From NCBI RefSeq assembly GCF_963678635.1, contig NC_087069.1:54790928-54854927 (forward strand): a DNA stretch of 64,000 nt. Direction: 5' to 3'. The position numbers were made by a program, and so were the translations under genes. Below, one piece after another: positions 1-9,565 of the stretch (the stretch's first letter is position 1; each line of letters begins with the position of its first letter). The notes under the pieces are model-generated. The model searched no databases. It saw only the letters and a program-made list of their open reading frames with translations, and had not been told where the DNA came from. Origin of the DNA: Symsagittifera roscoffensis (lineage: Eukaryota > Xenacoelomorpha > Acoela > Convolutidae).

Positions 1-124
1 TTTTTACGTTTTGGTAAGAATTTTTGTTGGTTTTTGAACGGACAGGTGATCACAAGATACCTACGAACAAAATGGGTTTCATACAACGAAGAGGAGGAAG
101 TCCTACTATCCAGACACTTGGTGG

Positions 125-825
125 CAAATTTTTGGGACAGTACAAGAGAAGTCTTGGGACAGTGCAGTCTTGGGACAGTCTTGGGACGACGGTGCAGTCT
201 TGGGACAGTACAGTCTTGGGACGGTCTTGGGACAGTGCGGTCTTGGGACAGTACAGTCTTGGGACAGTGGTCTTGGGACAGTAGTCTTGGGACGGTACAA
301 GTTTGGGACAGTGGTCTTTGGACAGTGCAGTCTTGGGACAGTAGTCTTGGGACAGTGGTCTTGGGACAGCAGTCTTGGGACAGTGGTCTTGGGACAGGAG
401 TCTTGGGACAGTGTTCTTGGGGCAGTGGTCTTGGGACAGTAGTCTTGGGACAGTAGTCTTGGGACAGTGGTCTTGGGACAGTAGTCTTGGGACAGTGGTC
501 TTGGGACAGTACATTCTTGGGACAGTGGTCTTGGGACAGAGCAGTCTTGGGACAGTAGTCTTGGGACAGTGGTTTGGGACGGTGGTCTTGGGACAGTGCA
601 GTCGTGGGAAGGTACAATCCTGGGATAGTAGTCTTGGGACAGTGCAGTCTTGGGATAGTACAGTTTTGGGATAGTGGTCATGGGACAGTACGTTCTTGGG
701 ACAGTACAGTCTTGGGACAAAAGCAGAAGGTACTGGGACAGCACCGAGTAGTCTTGTGACAGTAGAAAGAAAGCTTGGGACAGTATATAGAAGAGTTGGG
801 ACAATACCGGGAGGTCTTGGGACAG
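125..825 (+). repeat. Minisatellite in the leader of copy P
   Basis: Several dozen head-to-tail copies of a 14-base unit (GTCTTGGGACAGTG or ...GTA) are mixed with a 16-base variant that adds CA after the unit. The array is most regular between about 160 and 600 and decays towards 825. Long open frames through it on both strands are by-products of the repeat and not genes. It lies upstream of gag, where the untranslated leader of an LTR element is expected. Confidence 0.9.
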
Positions 826-1402
826 TACAAAAGAGTGGTGTGACTGAAAGGTCCGAAGGCAGGTCGAAATAACTAATCGCTAAATTAAAAGCGATAGGAC
901 TTGTCGGAACGTTAAATCGCGATAGATCCGATTCGGTTGGGATCACGAATTAGTAAACTTTGATAGATCATAGAAGGGAATAAGAACGTTGTTTTTTATT
1001 TATTATAATATTTTTTTTCTTTTTTTTCTTCTCTCAGAGATTTTATCCTTAGAATAGAATTTTGTAAATAGTAATATTGTAAATAGAGATAATTGTAAAT
1101 AGTAGTTATGAGACGGAGTAGGGTACCGATAGCTGAAAAAAGAACTATGGGGTCAAAGACAAAACATAACTCAACGCAGCGAAAAGTGATAAGGGTTGGC
1201 CCAATAATACTAAGCAAGAACTTTTCAGTGAGCATGGTTCAAAAGAAGTTCAAAAGAAAATAAGGGCGCTGAAGAGAAACAAACGGAACCCACCACTGAA
1301 ATTGACACTGAACGAGACCCCAGACCAGAGTGTGGATGAGGTGGAGAAGAAGACAACGGAATCGACACCGATGCCGAATGCAGAGGAACAAAACAAAAGA
1401 CG
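826..1402 (+). other. Remaining leader of copy P, no gene seen
   Basis: AT-rich sequence with a T-rich stretch near 990-1030 and no convincing reading frame. A short frame opening at the ATG at 1233 closes after nine codons, so the original gag start is probably lost or lies at 1403. Confidence 0.5.
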
Positions 1403-3226
1403 ATGGAATTCTCACCGAGAGACACAGTGGAGGTCACGACGGGCAACACGTCGGAAACAGTAAAAGACGAGTCTCAAGTAAAAAGAACGTCAATCACAGA
1501 GAGAATAGCGATGATGGTTTGGATGAAGTCGAGTGACGCAATGGCGGAAGAACCGAAAGCCGAGAAAGGCAAACCATTTGGAACAGTTTCCACGATAACA
1601 GCAGAGGCCAACCAAGATGATGACCAGATTAAACAGGGGACAGCAACCAGCAAGCGAGCAACACCTAACCATGAAACAACAACTCCTCTTGAACTGAGCG
1701 ATTTGATGGCAAAGCTAGATCAGATCGGCAAGAAACTGAAGGACAGCGAGGAGGTTAGAGAGGCAATAAAGAAACAATTAAGATACAACAAGCACGAGTA
1801 CCTGGACAACTATTTCAATGTGGCGAGGGCGACCGAGAAAAAGCTTCAGCAGATGTCAAACAAGGTGGAGGTCACTGACGAAGATTGAGATAAGAACGTC
1901 AAAAATGACATGCAAGAAATGAAGAAACGGTACGACGCTGTGAACAGCCAGTTGGGGAGTCTGGAAACCAGAATGAACACAATGAGAAGGGACCAGGCTG
2001 AGAGTTCATGTGCCATACAGGCAAAAATAAATGCCATCTTGAGAAACTCTACATCACAAGAAAAGCCGGTAACGGATCGAACGCAAGGTAACAGATTTGA
2101 TTTCGTGGAACCACAACGGAACAAACGGGAATCAGCACCGTTACCATTACCCCGGGATGCGACAAGTACAGCTCCGGGGGGGCAAGAAAATTATGAAAAG
2201 TGGAACCGCAAGTACAACGAGTGGCCCAGGGGATTCCACGACTTACAATAACGTGGGACCGGACGCCATGGGAGATGATGAACAGGGCACTGGAGGCCTT
2301 CGCCACGAGGAACACTGACTCGAGCGACAGAGGAGGTGGCAAATCCAGTAAAACTTTCAAAAGCCGACAGAATTCAAAGATGATTCAGACGGATGCATTG
2401 ATACGTGGGTAGAAGTCATGAGATAAAATTTGGAACAAGACAACTTGAATGATGAGAGACAAGCCTGTAATAATCAGCAACTTAGAAGGCACTGCGTTGA
2501 TATGCGTAGTTGGAAAGAAGGAAAAGGAACGCGACACTGCGGATAAAATCTTCGAGATATTGTTGAATCGATTCGGGTCAGGCATGAAAAGTCACCAAGC
2601 GATGATGCAATTTGAAAAGAAAAGGCAAAGGGACGATGAATCAATTGATCGGTTCCTAGATGATCTTGAGAGCTTGAGACGAAGAAGTGACCCTGAAGAG
2701 TCAAAAAACAGAAGGAGCTTTAGCATTGCCTCGAAGTTCATTGATGGTAAAAAGTGATGACTTGAGAACAATGTTAGCAACGTACTATACACTGTCGAAA
2801 GATAGTGCACCGACTCCAGAAGAGAGGAGACAGAAGTCAAGAGAGTACATGCTAATGAAACCCAAGAAATGCTCATATTCGGATAACAGGAACATGCAAG
2901 GGGGATCAACCACAAAGATCGTCATGGTACAAGCCTAGAGATGACATGGACAAACGTAGATCATGCGCAAATTGCGGGTCAGCTGATCATCACGTGGCGG
3001 ATCGCACAACATACAAACACGGCATGAAGAGTCTGGGATTTGCACCCGATGAGGAAGATATGAGCCAGATGGAAGAACATGAGTACTATAGTGGCTTGAT
3101 CATCAAAATAAGTGCAAGATGCTTCTTCTGCAATCAAGAGAGGCACTTCAGGATGGACTGTCCTTTGATTTGGGAGGCGGTGAAGAACCAGAGTCACCCC
3201 AAGCATAAGCATTAGCATTAGCGGCG
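1403..3226 (+). pseudogene. gag: Broken gag of copy P
   Basis: Gag forms the particle shell and packages element RNA. Frames at 1403-1888, 1910-2251, 2449-2757, 2687-2938 and 2946-3215 continue one another through stops and frameshifts. The N-terminal part is charged and probably coiled. The capsid-like part at about 2530-2700 reads DKIFEILLNRFGSG followed by QRDDESIDRFLDDLESL, a pattern typical of Ty3/gypsy gag. The nucleocapsid part has a degenerate cysteine cluster (CANCG, near 2965) and a complete CX2CX4HX4C knuckle, CFFCNQERHFRMDC, at about 3120-3161. The corresponding parts of copy M align throughout. The start at 1403 is the first ATG of the leading frame and is not certain. Confidence 0.8.
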
Positions 3227-3898
3227 GTGCAGAACCAAAGAAATAGACAAACTGAGTTTGAAACGAAAAACTTGGAACCACCGAGTGCAGAACTGCCAAC
3301 GAAGACAGTGAAAGCTGTAACGCAAGTCAATAGTGCAATCGAGGCCACGGCCAGGAATGCCCTAGAGATAAATTATAAGAAAGCGGCGGCAGAGGCTATT
3401 AACAAAGTGAAACAGGACCTGGCGACGAAGGAAATACAGCAACGATTGAAGCAGGAGATTGAGAAACAGAAGTTGAACGAGACGTTAGGTTGTTCGTTGC
3501 CAGTGCCAGAAGCTGTAGCAGGGTCGAAAAAGAGTGGAAATTGCAACACTCTGAAAACGGTCACAGGAAGGCCATTCGGCATAACAAAAATCGGAGCCAG
3601 GCTAATGTCAATAATAACAGTAGGCGGCCATGAAGTAACGAGGAGGAACTTCAGCGAACCCAGCGATAATGCACATTGATGTATATGCAGATTACTTGAG
3701 TGCTATAAGCCCACAAACGACCTCTAGAGCCTTGAGGGCGCTACTCACAAGAGTAGCGATTTGTGAAAATGGATAGTTTGCCTGGATGGGTACAACATGA
3801 TAATTGAGCATAGAGACAAACATCAGAAAGCCGATAGCTTGAGTAAGAAGACGGAGTTCTACGAAAGACAGGAACAGTCGGAGGCGGATAGGCCTTAA
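3227..3898 (+). pseudogene. pol: Gag-protease junction fused by deletion to the RNase H tail, copy P
   Basis: 3227-3679 encodes a Lys/Glu-rich coiled segment matching the region just before the protease of copy M (43152-43628). Homology continues to about 3757. The next recognisable sequence, from 3770, reads WIVCLDGYNMIIEHR then KHQKADSLSKK, which is the C-terminal end of RNase H (M counterpart about 40520-40610). The protease DTG box, the entire reverse transcriptase and most of RNase H are therefore missing. About 2.4 kb present in M is absent here. The frame closes at about 3898. Confidence 0.75.
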
Positions 3899-3918
3899 AT
3901 CAAAGATGGCTTCTCCTT

Positions 3919-4812
3919 CATGGACAAAGAAATGTATGACAGTCTTCCACTCACAAGATGGCTCGACAAGTCAGGCAAACCGATAGAAGATCACCCCGAA
4001 TTACCAGAAGATTCTCCAGAGAAAACAATCTTGAAGAAGACCCGAGGAATGCCGATGGAGATAATGCTCAAGTCAAAAGTTGTGAGGGAGACGCTAAAGG
4101 CAAAAGGCTATGATCTCAACCAGGTAGAAACGGGAGATACTCAGATAGATGAAGACTTGATGAGATTACTCGAGAAACTGGCAGATGATAAACCGTGATC
4201 GAAAGAAAGGGTAGAGAGGAACCGGAAGTCACGATACTGCGAAGGGATGAAACGGTTGGCGAAGAAGACCCTATAAGAAAAAGTAATCCTGATGGCAAAA
4301 AAACCGTCACTGGTTGACAAAATCCTTAATGACATACTAGAGCGGACTCGGGTTAAAGAATAAGACTCGGGTTCGCGGAAAAAGAAAGTGGCGTTTAAGA
4401 AAGAAGCTGAACACCTGGGACTAGGTCAAGAGTCCGGGGAGTGGTCCACGTCTACAGAGGAAGAAGACACTGGAGGAGAAAAATTGTCCGGGGAGTGTGA
4501 AGAATGGGATGAAGATTCGGAAAAGAGCCGTGATGATCAAGATATTTTATGCATGATACTGGCAGAGGAGAAGATGAGACACCGCGACAGGGAGCTACAA
4601 ACGGATCCCTCCTCAGGAACGTACAACACGGATGAACAAGAAGTACAAGGAGGTGAAGAACTTCAGAAAATTGCGATATCAAGGAAACCATTCAGGGAAC
4701 TATCGTGCAACTCAAATGTCAGAACAAATCTGGTGCCAGAAGATGATAGGAAGATCATGAATAGGATAATATGCGTAAAGCTGAAGGATAAGATCCACAA
4801 CCCTGGGAAATG
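3919..4812 (+). pseudogene. Long acidic linker between RNase H and integrase, copy P
   Basis: Frames at 3919-4198 and 4388-4813 encode charged sequence rich in Glu, Asp and Lys with no domain I recognise. The motif TRWLDKSGKPIEDHPELPE near 3957-4010 has a close counterpart in copy M, so the segment is ancestral. Ty3/gypsy Pol proteins usually have a short tether here. This one is roughly 300 codons long, counting broken stretches. A stop near 4198 and a shift before 4388 interrupt it. Confidence 0.6.
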
Positions 4813-5990
4813 AATGGACAGATCATGGCACTAAAAGAACATGTCAAAGCGAGATATAGGCTGTCGGACCTGATAAGGGCCCAAAAGAGTGACAAGATGA
4901 CAAGTAACCTCTCCAAATGGATCCGGACGGGGTCCAAGGAGAAAGGGGACCTGGAGGAAGACAGCTACAAGATCTTGAATCAGTTCTACAAAGAAAGAAA
5001 AGATTTACTCTATCACACAGCTGATGGGGTGGTAGCGTGCAAGAGAAAAGATGAGGAGAAGATGTATCAATTGTTGCACAATTGTATCAGACGGAAGTGT
5101 TATTCAGATCGCACGATCAGATGGGGCACCAGGGGATAGACAAAGTGCAACAGAGAATACTTCACAGGTTTGATTGGCCAGGATTAGGGAAAGCTTGCGA
5201 GAGATGGGTTAATGCGTGCCTGGCATGCCTGCAAGTAACAGACCCAAGGAAAATGAAGTTCCCACTCAAGTCCGTTGAAAGCTCGGAATTTAACGAGGTT
5301 GTGCAGATAGACCATCAAAAAATCTGCATGACAGAGTCGGGATATAACCAGATACTGGTTATAATAGATCACTTCACAAAGTTGGCAGAAGCGGTGCCGT
5401 GTCAGACAGCCTCCGCGGAGGAGACTTGTGACCACCTGATAACGCATTGGATATCACGGTATGGTTGTCCAATGACTTTTCAGTCAGACAACGGCAAAGC
5501 CTTTGTGGGGGACTTGACGAAAGAATTGATGAAGAGGTCACACATTGCTCAAGCACACTCAACGACCTACCATCCTCAGACCAACGGGTTGGTGGAGAGA
5601 CAGAATAGAACGTTGGTGAACATGCTGAGGGTATACTGCTCAAGATACATGACAGACTGGGATAAATATCTGCCGCAAGTCGTAGGGGCGTACAACATTA
5701 AGCAACACTAAACAACGGGTATCAGTCCTTTCATGATGTTAACGGGCAGGGAGATAGCAATGGCCCTGACATTCTTTTACCCGGAATACGAAGGGAAGAG
5801 GACGTTGCCTCAAGCTTACGTGAAAGACGCGATCAGGAGACAGCAGGAACTAAACGAGCTCTGCGGGAGGAACACTGCGCAAGCACAAATGAGACAGCGG
5901 AAGAAATATGATGAAAAGATACTACAGGCGAAGCCATATGAAGTGGGCCAGTACGTGTGGGTCTTCCAGAATGTCAGACCCGAAAAGATA
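4810..5990 (+). pseudogene. pol: Integrase of copy P, catalytic triad readable but frame broken
   Basis: Integrase inserts the cDNA into the host chromosome. The N-terminal zinc finger reads HDQMGH (HX4H) then CLAC (CX2C) at about 5110-5230. The core has Asp in VVQIDH, Asp in FQSDNGKAF and Glu in TNGLVERQN, with exactly 35 residues between the last two, so DD35E is preserved. One frameshift separates 4810-5139 from 5082-5711, and a stop at 5709-5711 precedes the continuation from 5733. The GPY/F-type C-terminal module found in copy M is missing: the sequence runs from VFQNVRPEK straight into the acidic tail. Confidence 0.85.
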
Positions 5991-7128
5991 GAAGCGGACT
6001 CTGAGGCGGAATCTTTTGTGGAAGAAGACTGGAACGATCCGGAGCAGGGAGAGGTGCCAAATTGGACAGAACCAGACTTACCAATACCAGCGGGGACTAG
6101 GAATGGCAATCGCAAACGGACAGGCATGAGGTACAACAGGTACGGAGATGATTTCTTGATTGATAAGATACAGCCCGATGAACTAAGCGAAGAGCTAATA
6201 AGTATGGGCGAACTAGCAGCCGACGATGAATGGCAGATTATCAATGATAGTGAACAGTACCCGCAGGAAGACTACTCGAGACCAGAACAGGAAACAGATT
6301 TGGAACAGAGCGAGATAGAGAGGAGGGAGAATACGAACTTGAGGATATTAGAGTGGATGCGCGATGTCAAGAACGGAAACGGCGAAGGGAAAAGCATCCA
6401 ACAAGTCGACGTATCGGCGGGAAAACACATGAAAACCGAGGATCCCCTCTTCGGCTGGACAGCAACAGACAGGCCGCTCGAGAATCCACCAGATAATTTA
6501 GACCCAGCACCATCGACGGGGACGTCGATAAAAATTTTTGTCCGGGGAGTGGGGGTAGGACTTACCCACACCGAAAGTTTGATGATAAAGAAACTCAGGG
6601 AAGTGCGTGAAACGAGCGAACTGGAACTGGATGGGGGGGAGGCTGAGCCTACCATAGGACGGAATTTCAAAACGGAAATTCCCAACAAGTACTCGGAGAA
6701 CATCCTGATAACGGACAGCGACTTCATTCTGTCAGACAGGACTAGCGCGATCTGTATCACGGCGGACATGAGCTTCAAATCAAGACTAGAGGCCGACTTC
6801 AAGAGAGAATACCAGAATGTGGAGTTTCTTTTCAGACAGAGACCGGGGCTAGGAGGAATGGCTGCGCTTCGTCCATCAGTAGCACAAGTCTCAGGCAAAT
6901 ACCTATGCTTCCTAGTGACGAGGGTCAAGGAGAGGAACACGATAGATCCTGAACGCGTGATGTTAGCACTAACCAGACTGCGAGAATTCATGATTGAAAG
7001 AGGGATAATGGAGGTCTCGATGCCTGTGTATGACCAACAGGGGCAAGTTGAGCCCAAGGGAGTTATATGCCATCCTACGCGTAGTCTTTGCAGAAACGGA
7101 TATAATGGTACATCTGCACAAGAAATAA
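5991..7128 (+). pseudogene. Integrase tail with a TARG1/OARD1-like macro domain, copy P
   Basis: This continues the 487-codon frame that opens at 5733. After an acidic tail containing YNRYGDDFLIDKI (shared with copy M), a macro-like domain covers about 6690-7128. Seen: strand plus Asp (NILITDSDFILSD), ICITADMSFKSRLEADFKRE, KYLCFLVTRVKERNT, then helix RVMLALTRLREFMIERG and strand IMEVSMPVYD. After a one-base shift near 7030 the next frame reads KLSPRELYAILRVVFAETDI and stops at 7126-7128. Known: the same order marks the TARG1/OARD1 and ALC1 macro domains that bind ADP-ribose. The position of the TARG1 catalytic Lys is Arg here, the Gly-rich MGAGIA loop is replaced, and the catalytic Asp is not evident. 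I infer an ADP-ribose-binding or degenerate module. Copy M lacks it. Confidence 0.7.
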
Positions 7129-7196
7129 TACTTGATTATCGCCTGAGTCGGGTATATGGGGGGTCTCATGTGGGGTATAAGGGAATCTCAAGTTAG

Positions 7197-7610
7197 GTAT
7201 TGGGGCACGGAACAGGTAATAGGATCTTGAATGCGATTGGCATGACAATTAAATTTTAAATAATTGACTGTGCTAAAACATAAAATGAATCTGCATGCTC
7301 TTAGAAAACTTCCAATTGAATTATTTTAGTAGAACGAAAGGATAAGGTTTTAACTATAATAATGGGGGGGTTTAGGTTCGGAACATAGCATCTTAATCTG
7401 AAGATTAAGTTTTATTTTCAGATTGATTTGGTTAAGTCAAGTTGACTACCCAACTATACTCAACTGAAAGAGAAAAGAAGGTCTTGAACAAACCCACAGT
7501 CAGCAACATTTGCAAAGGTTATTTCTCAAGTACTCAAGTTGGTACGGTAATACTCAAATTGGTACGGTAATACTGGATTACACCCAAGTAGATGAGAGGA
7601 TGGCTGTGAT
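7197..7610. other. Non-coding gap between integrase-macro gene and cargo, copy P
   Basis: AT-rich and without a supported gene. It contains a perfectly spaced 20-base direct duplication, TACTCAAGTTGGTACGGTAA, at 7531-7550 and 7551-7570 with one mismatch. Copy M has only about 60 bases at the equivalent position. Confidence 0.5.
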
Positions 7611-8256
7611 GTGAACGCCATTCTCCAACTAGAAGAACAGGGCGAATGCAGGGAATCTGCAACAGAAGCCGTTTTGATGGTCGGATACACCACAGATGGC
7701 ATATCCAACCAAGAGCAGACCAGGTGGCTGTCCTGGAATGTAGATGAAGGGGTGAGAGGATTCGACTTGGCGAGAAATCCCGGCTTGAGCAACAACACCG
7801 AGTACGGCGCGGGGGAGTTTCCACTACCAGCCAGACCATCGGCAAAGTCTGCGGGCCAATCCACGAGCAAGACGCCTTCCATGACGCGAGCGCAGCAAAC
7901 GGAGGAGGCGTATCCTGACCTCAGCAATCTGAAAGGGAACTTGAGAGGGGCCAGAGGGAAAAGAACAAAGCGAATCTTGACCGCGACCAGGCGAAGCTCG
8001 AGAGGAATCAGGCGAATCTGGAGAGAGATCAAGCGATCATAGTGAGGGACCAAGCGAGGCGTGACCTTTATATGCTGAAGGCCGAGTACCAGTAAGAGAA
8101 AAGGGTGAGAGAGATCGCGCCGAATTGCGAGCAACTGAAGTCGGAGCTGGAGAGAATTGAGCGGCAACAGCGAGAGCTCGACAGACAGAAGGGAACCACG
8201 ACCACGGAGCGAGCGGCTGCAGGCTCGAGGCCGGAGTCACGTATGGACGTGGATTA
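7611..8256 (+). pseudogene. Cargo protein N-terminal module and coiled coil, copy P
   Basis: The start of the post-pol cargo. 7611-7900 aligns with the N-terminal third of the intact 350-codon frame of copy M; both contain NEPGLG/RNPGLS followed by GERPLP/GEFPLP. From 7943 a second frame shows a regular seven-residue repeat (DRDQAKL, ERNQANL, ERDQAII, VRDQARR), the signature of a coiled coil, and stops at 8093. A further charged stretch runs to about 8256. At least one frameshift (about 7940) and one stop break the gene. Function unknown; by its shape it could be a structural or oligomerising segment. Confidence 0.6.
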
Positions 8257-8308
8257 AGCCCCCAGATCAAAGGGGCGATATAACCTAAACCGCGCGGCTC
8301 AAGAACAC

Positions 8309-9240
8309 ATGAACGAGGGGCTGGAAGTATGGATACCGACCGAATCAGCGTCCTCCCTGCGTGGTTTGGAGACACAACCGATACGCCCATTGATGGACGT
8401 AGCACTGCCGGGGTATACTCCGAGTTCAACCCCGAGTGGCAGTCAGGTGAGCGGGAGCTCGTCGTGTCTGAAAGATTTGAATGAGAGGCTACAGTTGAGA
8501 AATCGTGAGAGTCCAGCCAGATTGGAGTTACCCCCGACATGGAGGCAGCAACCGGTCAGGAATGTGGTAATCGCAAGTTACAAAAAGAACACGGAGGGCA
8601 GATACCACAGGCACAACCGCATGGATTGGAACGCAGAACAAAAAGCCAGAAGGGATTGCTTCCATGACGCGACTTGGGTAGAATACCATACACAGCCACG
8701 TGTGCCTGAGGGTACGGTCCACCTAATCATAGGGACAGCCTGCTGCGGGCGCTGACCCGGATTCAGTCGCATTGGCAGACTGGGATCTTGAGTTTCTCTG
8801 GAGCCGCAACGCCACAGATATTGGCATCACTCGAGATGCTAGGGATGGCAAGAGTATACACGGTGACTTTAATGATCGGGACTAATGACGTGTCCAGAGG
8901 GGAATCAAGGAAAGTCATGAGGCTACATGACAAAATGAGCTGTATCCTTGAGGAATTGCGAATCAAAATGGATCTAGCCATACTCAAAGTTTGTACCATC
9001 CCTTACAATATGAAGGCTGACCAACACGCGATGGAGATAAATACGAAAGTACGGAACCTGAACGAGGTAGTCAGGCAAATACATCAGAGGAGTGTCCTTC
9101 CCATTGGATTGCTGGATGTAGCCGAGCAAATGGAGCGATCCTTACCCAACGATGCATCCTCAGATGGAATCCACTTCGACAGGCCTAGGGGAGTGGAATG
9201 GTTGAACGACGTTTTCGAAAGGCACATAAGCGCATAGGAA
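8309..9240 (+). pseudogene. SGNH/GDSL-type hydrolase, copy P
   Basis: SGNH hydrolases cleave esters with a Ser-Asp/His centre. Here 8309-8730 is a low-complexity lead-in. Block I, which carries the nucleophile, falls at about 8728-8745 where the frame changes by one base. Downstream, in the 8788-9237 frame, come SFSGAATPQIL (block II), LMIGTNDVSRG (block III GxND, Asn at 8884-8886) and SSDGIHFDR (block V, Asp at 9163, His at 9172). Block II, III and V residues are intact; only block I is broken. Copy M shows the reverse pattern. Such esterase domains are known in ORF1 of some CR1 LINEs and in some other retroelements, but are not standard in Ty3/gypsy. Confidence 0.75.
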
Positions 9241-9565
9241 GCAGACTTGCTGGAGGCGGCCCAATTCACATTCGGCACACCTCCAAGTCCCCCTTTCCTT
9301 GCCTCAAGAACCCTGTCCAGTCGCCTGGGGGCAAGGGTCGATTCTAGAGACAGCTCGAGAAGTAGCCAGACTAGATTACCGGGTTCCGCGCCGATGGAAG
9401 CCGAGGAAGCAACGTCACCAACGCCTCGGTGGTAGTGGTAGAGAGCAAGAGAGTGGAGAGACCGGCGGAGACAAGCCGGACGAGATATCTGGAGAAGGTA
9501 AAGGAGCTGGATCTGGAGGACCTGGAATGTAGACAAGAGTTGCGGAAGCTCTGGGTCTCGAACAT
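9241..9565 (+). pseudogene. Pro/Ser/Arg-rich linker after the hydrolase, copy P
   Basis: Reads on from the hydrolase after a single stop at 9235-9237 (FGTPPSPPFLASRTLSSRL and onwards) and is basic and probably disordered. Copy M has a comparable linker at 34924-35538 with PPNLERRLGTVP, so hydrolase and large protein 1 were probably joined by this segment in one polyprotein. Confidence 0.45.

Noticed and set aside
125-825. CRISPR-like regular array
   Set aside because: Units are contiguous with no unique spacers, and the surroundings are eukaryotic.
50-946. Long open frames (up to 298 codons) on both strands across the minisatellite
   Set aside because: They are translations of a 14/16-base repeat, low in complexity and open in several frames at once.
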